Shown one piece after another: positions 60,030-64,000 of a stretch of DNA of 64,000 nt (positions are counted from its first letter, which is position 1; every line of letters starts with the position of its first letter). The notes under the pieces are model-generated. The model had not been told where the DNA came from, did not search any database, and saw only the letters and a program-made list of their open reading frames with translations. This DNA comes from Mucilaginibacter gotjawali (lineage in GTDB: Bacteria; Bacteroidota; Bacteroidia; Sphingobacteriales; Sphingobacteriaceae): the NCBI RefSeq assembly GCF_002355435.1, contig NZ_AP017313.1, positions 2,852,001 to 2,916,000 on the forward strand, read 5' to 3'. The position numbers were made by a program, and so were the translations under genes.

Positions 60030-62429
60030 ATGATATTCAACTACCTGAAAATCGCCTGGCGAAACCTGACCAAGCAAAAGTTATTTAGCCTGATCAATAT
60101 TACTGGCCTCGGAGTCGGGCTGGCAGTTTGTATGATGATTATGATGTATGTTGCCCACGAAATGAGCTATGATCGTTTTCATAAAAATGCTGACCTGATA
60201 TATATGCCGCAGGGCCAAATAAAACAAGGCAGCACTATCATGAATATGCAGTACATGAGTTACGCTGCCGGGCCGCTTATCCAGCAATCACAGCCCACGG
60301 TAAAAGCTTATATGCGCACGCTTGCTTATTTCAACCAAAATCCTGTGGTGGTGAATGATCCGTCTTCGCCCGGCAAAAAGTTCATTGAGGATAAACTTTT
60401 GTTTACTGATCCTGGTTTTTTTAACTTTTTCTCCTTTAAGCTGTTATCTGGTTCGGTTAACGATGTACTTAAACGACCATTCACTGTAGTTTTATCAAGG
60501 GATATCGCCAAAAAGTATTTTGGCGGCGGAAACCCGGTTGGCAAAACCATTATGATAAAAACTGATAGCACTTATACCTATCAGGTTACCGGCGTAGCAG
60601 AAAACGCCCCATCAAACTCATCGATTGATTTTAATTTTGTAGCCAGTAACGCCAGTTTACTTGCGATGAAAGAAGCGTCAAGGTATACCGGCGATAAGCA
60701 TATCAGCTACGGTGCATTTGGCCTCTACCTACTGCTTAAAAATGCTGCAGATACCGCCAAGCTGGCCCGGGGGATGGACAGGTTGGCTAAAAAGGAAAAA
60801 GACTTCGATAATATAAAGTTCTCGTTCAACGCCTTGGTTGATTCTCATTTAAAAAACAACTTCGGTGATCAATCGAATATCAGGTACCTTAAAATATTCC
60901 CATTAGTGGCTGTGCTCATCTTATTGCTGGCGCTGGTAAATTATATGAGCCTTTCAACAGCACGGGCGACATTAAGGGCAAAGGAAGTTGGCGTGCGTAA
61001 AGTGTCCGGTGCAAGCCGCAAAACCATTGCCACCCAATTTTATGTGGAGTCGGCTGTATTTACCTGTATATCGTTTGTACTCGGGTACCTTTTATGCTAT
61101 TTAATTACTCCGTGGTTTTTAAGCATCATTCAGTTAAAAATCGATAACTCGTTTTTATACAGCCCTACGGTGCTCATTCTTTTGTTTAGTTTATTGATTA
61201 TAACTATTTTAATAGCAGGGTTTTACCCGTCAATGGTACTCTCTGCATTTAAACCTGTTATTACCCTTAAGGGGAAAATGAGCAAACAGGCAGGTGGTGT
61301 TACGGTGCGTAAGGTATTTACCACCCTGCAATTTGCCATATCCATCGGGCTTATTGTTTGCGGGATAGTTATTGACCGACAGGTATCTTATTTCAGGCAT
61401 GCCGATACTGGTATAAATAAAGATAATGTGGTGATGATTCCTATAGGCAATAGCGTTGGAAAAAAGTACAGTACGTTAAAACAGGAAATTCAATCATTAG
61501 CCGGGGTAAGCAATGTGGCTACTTCAAATTATGCCATGTTTAAGAGCTACAACATGAATTTTTTTGATGGAAAAACCAAAGGGGAGAGCGTGGGCGCTGC
61601 GGCTATTGTTGCGGACGAAAACTTTATGGCAGCTCTCGGTTTAAAATGGAAGTATCCCCCGGCCCCAAATGCGGAGCTGGCCAGCCGTAATAAAACTATT
61701 ATTAACGAAGAAACAATTGCGGAGTTACACCTTCCGGCTAACCCGGTAGGCAGTGTTCTTAAATCAGGCGATCAAAAAATAACAGTTAGCGGCGTATTAA
61801 AAAACTTCAACTTTACCACAATGGCTTATGCTGTAAAGCCTTTGTCGCTGGTTGTTTTAAAGGATACCGATAGCTATTTCATGAAATTTGGCTGTAACCT
61901 GTTCGCCAGGATCAGTCCCCATACTAATCTTCCAACCCTGTTGGGTAAAATGCAGGCCATCTATAAAAAATACGACCAGGATACACCTTTTGATTATACT
62001 TTTATGGATGATGCTTTTAACGCCCAATACAAAGCAGAAGACCGGCTGGCATCTATCTTCGGGGTATTTACTTATGTCACTATCATTTTAGCTGCCCTGG
62101 GTTTGTTTGGCCTCGCGGCGTTTACTATTGAGCAGCGCACAAAAGAAATTGGTATCCGCAAAGTATTGGGCGCCAGTGTAAACTCCATTAATAGTTTGTT
62201 GTCGAAAGATTTTTTAAAGCTGGTTTTCCTCGCCATCGCGATAGCTTCGCCAATTGCCTGGTGGGCCATGCGTAACTGGCTGCAAAATTTTGCCTATCGT
62301 ATTTCCATATCGTGGTGGATGTTTGCCGCGGCCGGTTTTGTGGCAATTTTAACGGCGGTAGTAACGGTTAGCTATCATGCTGTAAGGGCAGCGATGGCAA
62401 ATCCGGTGGATAGTTTGAGGAGCGAGTGA
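60030..62429 (+). CDS. FtsX/MacB-type ABC permease 3
   Basis: A 799-residue paralogue: MIFNYLKIAWRNLTKQKLFSLINITGLGVGLAVCMMIMM at the start, FtsX block STARATLRAKEVGVRKVSGASRKTIATQFYVESA, second block EQRTKEIGIRKVLGASVNSINSLLSKDFLKLVFLAIAIASP and end RAAMANPVDSLRSE. Same architecture and probably the same operon as the others. It is no closer to permease 1 than to 2 in the parts I compared by eye. ATG preceded by word repeats, without a strong ribosome site. Confidence 0.92.
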   Translation: MIFNYLKIAWRNLTKQKLFSLINITGLGVGLAVCMMIMMYVAHEMSYDRFHKNADLIYMPQGQIKQGSTIMNMQYMSYAAGPLIQQSQPTVKAYMRTLAYFNQNPVVVNDPSSPGKKFIEDKLLFTDPGFFNFFSFKLLSGSVNDVLKRPFTVVLSRDIAKKYFGGGNPVGKTIMIKTDSTYTYQVTGVAENAPSNSSIDFNFVASNASLLAMKEASRYTGDKHISYGAFGLYLLLKNAADTAKLARGMDRLAKKEKDFDNIKFSFNALVDSHLKNNFGDQSNIRYLKIFPLVAVLILLLALVNYMSLSTARATLRAKEVGVRKVSGASRKTIATQFYVESAVFTCISFVLGYLLCYLITPWFLSIIQLKIDNSFLYSPTVLILLFSLLIITILIAGFYPSMVLSAFKPVITLKGKMSKQAGGVTVRKVFTTLQFAISIGLIVCGIVIDRQVSYFRHADTGINKDNVVMIPIGNSVGKKYSTLKQEIQSLAGVSNVATSNYAMFKSYNMNFFDGKTKGESVGAAAIVADENFMAALGLKWKYPPAPNAELASRNKTIINEETIAELHLPANPVGSVLKSGDQKITVSGVLKNFNFTTMAYAVKPLSLVVLKDTDSYFMKFGCNLFARISPHTNLPTLLGKMQAIYKKYDQDTPFDYTFMDDAFNAQYKAEDRLASIFGVFTYVTIILAALGLFGLAAFTIEQRTKEIGIRKVLGASVNSINSLLSKDFLKLVFLAIAIASPIAWWAMRNWLQNFAYRISISWWMFAAAGFVAILTAVVTVSYHAVRAAMANPVDSLRSE

Positions 62430-62586
62430 TGCCCCCTAACCCGGTAGCTTTTAAACAAGGTTAAAAGTCCTTCTGCTTTACAGATGGATTTATTATGAGG
62501 CGAATATTTTTAAGATTCTGTGCAACTGTTTTGCATAAAAAGTGGTCTATAGATTTAAATAGGAAATTGCTTTAAATCGGAATATC
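62430..62586. other. Gap between permeases 3 and 4
   Basis: GCCCCCTAACCCGG right after the stop resembles one arm of the C-rich palindrome class, without a visible partner. The rest is AT-rich; TTTAAATAGG and TTTAAATCGG flank the next start. No gene. Confidence 0.4.
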
Positions 62587-64000
62587 ATGCTGAAAAACTA
62601 CCTAAAGATCGCTTGGCGGAACCTAGGTAAGAACCGTCTTTACAGTATCATTAACATCGGTGGCCTGGCTATAGGTATGGCAGTGAGTTTTATACTGCTC
62701 ATTTATGTTTACAATGAGTTTAGTTTCGACAAATTTAATACCAATTCTGATCGCCTTTACCGGGTCATGCGCAATCAGCCCAGCAATGGCGAGATACTAA
62801 CCGGTGATGCTACACCTGTTCCGCTGGCGCCGGCCATGATAAAGGATTTTCCCGAAATAGATAGAATTACGCGTGCAACCTGGCCCTATGACAGGCTGGT
62901 AAATTACAAAAACCAGGGTCTCAAAGTAAATACAATGGCGGCCGACCCTTCATTTTTGCAAATGTTTACGGTGGATTTTATTTATGGCAATAAAAAAGAC
63001 GCGCTGTCCGATCTTTCATCCATTGTACTGACAGAATCGGCGGCTAAAGCAATCTTCGGCAATATCAACCCTGTAGGGCAGGTGGTTAAATTAGATCAAA
63101 AGTTTCCTTTAAGAGTTAGCGGTGTTATTAAAGATAACCCGGCAAATTCATCGTTTAACTTTAAGGCACTTATTAATTGGGACCAGATCTCAGCTGAGCA
63201 AAATTGGATAAAAACCTCCGGATGGGGTAACTATTCATTTAAAACGTTTGTGATGTTAAAGCCAGGCACTTCAGCTATGAATGTTGATAGTAAGCTAAAA
63301 AATATAATTGCCCGTTACAACCCCGATAACAAGGAGAATACTATTTTTCTTTATCCGTTTGCCAAATTTCACCTTTATGGTGATTTCAAAAACGGTGTAA
63401 ATGCCGGTGGTCGGGTGGGATCTGTGGAGCTGTTTTTATGGCTCGCTATCGGTATATTAATAATCGCCTGTATTAATTTCATGAACCTTTCAACGGCCCG
63501 CTCCGAACGTAGGGCAAGGGAGGTTGGAGTCCGCAAAGCGATCGGTGCTGCTCGCTTTTCACTGATAGCGCAATTCATGGGGGAATCGTTATTGATGGCC
63601 TTTATTTCATTTTTGTTCTCCCTTTTGTTCATCTGGCTGCTGATTCCGGTTTTCGGCAACTTCATAAATATTAAACTTCAGGTACCTTACGGTAATTTGT
63701 ATGCATGGCTCTCCGCCCTGGGTGTAACTGCGTTTACCGGTTTGGTTGCGGGCAGTTACCCTGCGTTATTTCTCTCATCGTTTAGCCCGGTTTTGGTGCT
63801 TAAGGGACAATTGAGTAATTCAAAGTCGACTGTAACGCCGCGCAAAATATTGGTGATATTGCAGTTTACTTTTGCAATATGCCTTATTTTATCAAGTATA
63901 TTCATCTACAAGCAGATCAACTATATAAAAGATGAGCCGATTGGATATGATCGTTTTGGCTTGGTTGATATGCCTGTCGAAGGGGCAATGGATACCCGAT
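62587..64000 (+). CDS. FtsX/MacB-type ABC permease 4 (3' end outside window)
   Basis: The frame is open from the ATG at 62587 to the last base, 471 codons without stop. MLKNYLKIAWRNLGKNRLYSIINIGGLAIGMAVSFILL at the start, LYRVMRNQPSNGE, the typical TESAAKAIFGNINPVGQVV turn of the periplasmic domain, and FtsX block STARSERRAREVGVRKAIGAARFSLIAQFMGESLL prove the family. About 320 residues, including the second FtsX domain, should lie beyond the window. It is the fourth permease in a row on this strand; more may follow. Confidence 0.9.
   Translation, partial: MLKNYLKIAWRNLGKNRLYSIINIGGLAIGMAVSFILLIYVYNEFSFDKFNTNSDRLYRVMRNQPSNGEILTGDATPVPLAPAMIKDFPEIDRITRATWPYDRLVNYKNQGLKVNTMAADPSFLQMFTVDFIYGNKKDALSDLSSIVLTESAAKAIFGNINPVGQVVKLDQKFPLRVSGVIKDNPANSSFNFKALINWDQISAEQNWIKTSGWGNYSFKTFVMLKPGTSAMNVDSKLKNIIARYNPDNKENTIFLYPFAKFHLYGDFKNGVNAGGRVGSVELFLWLAIGILIIACINFMNLSTARSERRAREVGVRKAIGAARFSLIAQFMGESLLMAFISFLFSLLFIWLLIPVFGNFINIKLQVPYGNLYAWLSALGVTAFTGLVAGSYPALFLSSFSPVLVLKGQLSNSKSTVTPRKILVILQFTFAICLILSSIFIYKQINYIKDEPIGYDRFGLVDMPVEGAMDTR

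Overview
The window looks like a chromosome segment from a Bacteroidota bacterium, most likely family Sphingobacteriaceae (Mucilaginibacter/Pedobacter type). The reasons are a GC content that looks near 40-45% by eye, promoters of the TAnnTTTG type (for example before alaS, gatB, an RluA gene and the SRP RNA), few strong Shine-Dalgarno sites, and families typical of that phylum: DUF4249, DUF4251, DUF3857/transglutaminase, DUF4369-TlpA lipoproteins, a GH92 mannosidase and NtrC-type two-component loci beside FtsX/MacB permease arrays. Species is inference; nothing in the window fixes it.

Layout. 1-8.8 kb: end of an outer-membrane beta-barrel gene; PLP aminotransferase; a CDF metal exporter, NUDIX hydrolase, bioA and ferritin-like diiron protein run; a secreted DUF4412-like protein; comEC with a MerR regulator. 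8.9-21.9 kb: a DUF3857/transglutaminase pair (second member catalytically degenerate), alaS, gatB, a TlpA-like lipoprotein, a PhoB-type response regulator, a histone-H1-like protein, an RluA pseudouridine synthase, a DUF4279-like protein and the small SRP RNA. 22-32 kb: GH92 mannosidase; an omega-amidase/aminotransferase pair; a TrpXYZ-like ABC importer; an OFA-family MFS transporter; an orphan DUF4249 lipoprotein. 33-38.5 kb is an accessory stretch: a 43-bp tandem repeat, nested palindromic elements, a secreted nuclease, a protein-glutaminase-like secreted enzyme and an AT-rich membrane protein of unknown function. 38.6-49 kb: Tat-exported sugar isomerase-like protein, two small paralogues, an ethanolamine permease-eutB-eutC operon, DUF4251, a complete IS481-family element with target duplication, htpG, an FMN reductase and a 35-codon membrane microprotein candidate. 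49.5-64 kb: histidine kinase and sigma54 activator, divergent from an adaptor, ATPase and at least four tandem FtsX-type permeases that run off the window end.

The most unusual feature is not one gene. Many intergenic gaps hold imperfect inverted repeats built from a short word repeated several times with variation (GTCCGAAA, GTGATTTCACCGAT, CCATCGA, GTCATTG, AAAGTTG, CTGAACTCGAATT and others). Each gap has its own word, but the architecture is shared, and most sit next to stop codons or between convergent or divergent genes. The IS481 copy landed near the tip of one of them. Similar word-like tracts occur inside bioA and, as a Glu-rich run, inside alaS. This distributed hairpin class is the best candidate here for an undescribed system. 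The ferritin-like protein after bioA and the protein-glutaminase-like enzyme are the best single-gene leads.
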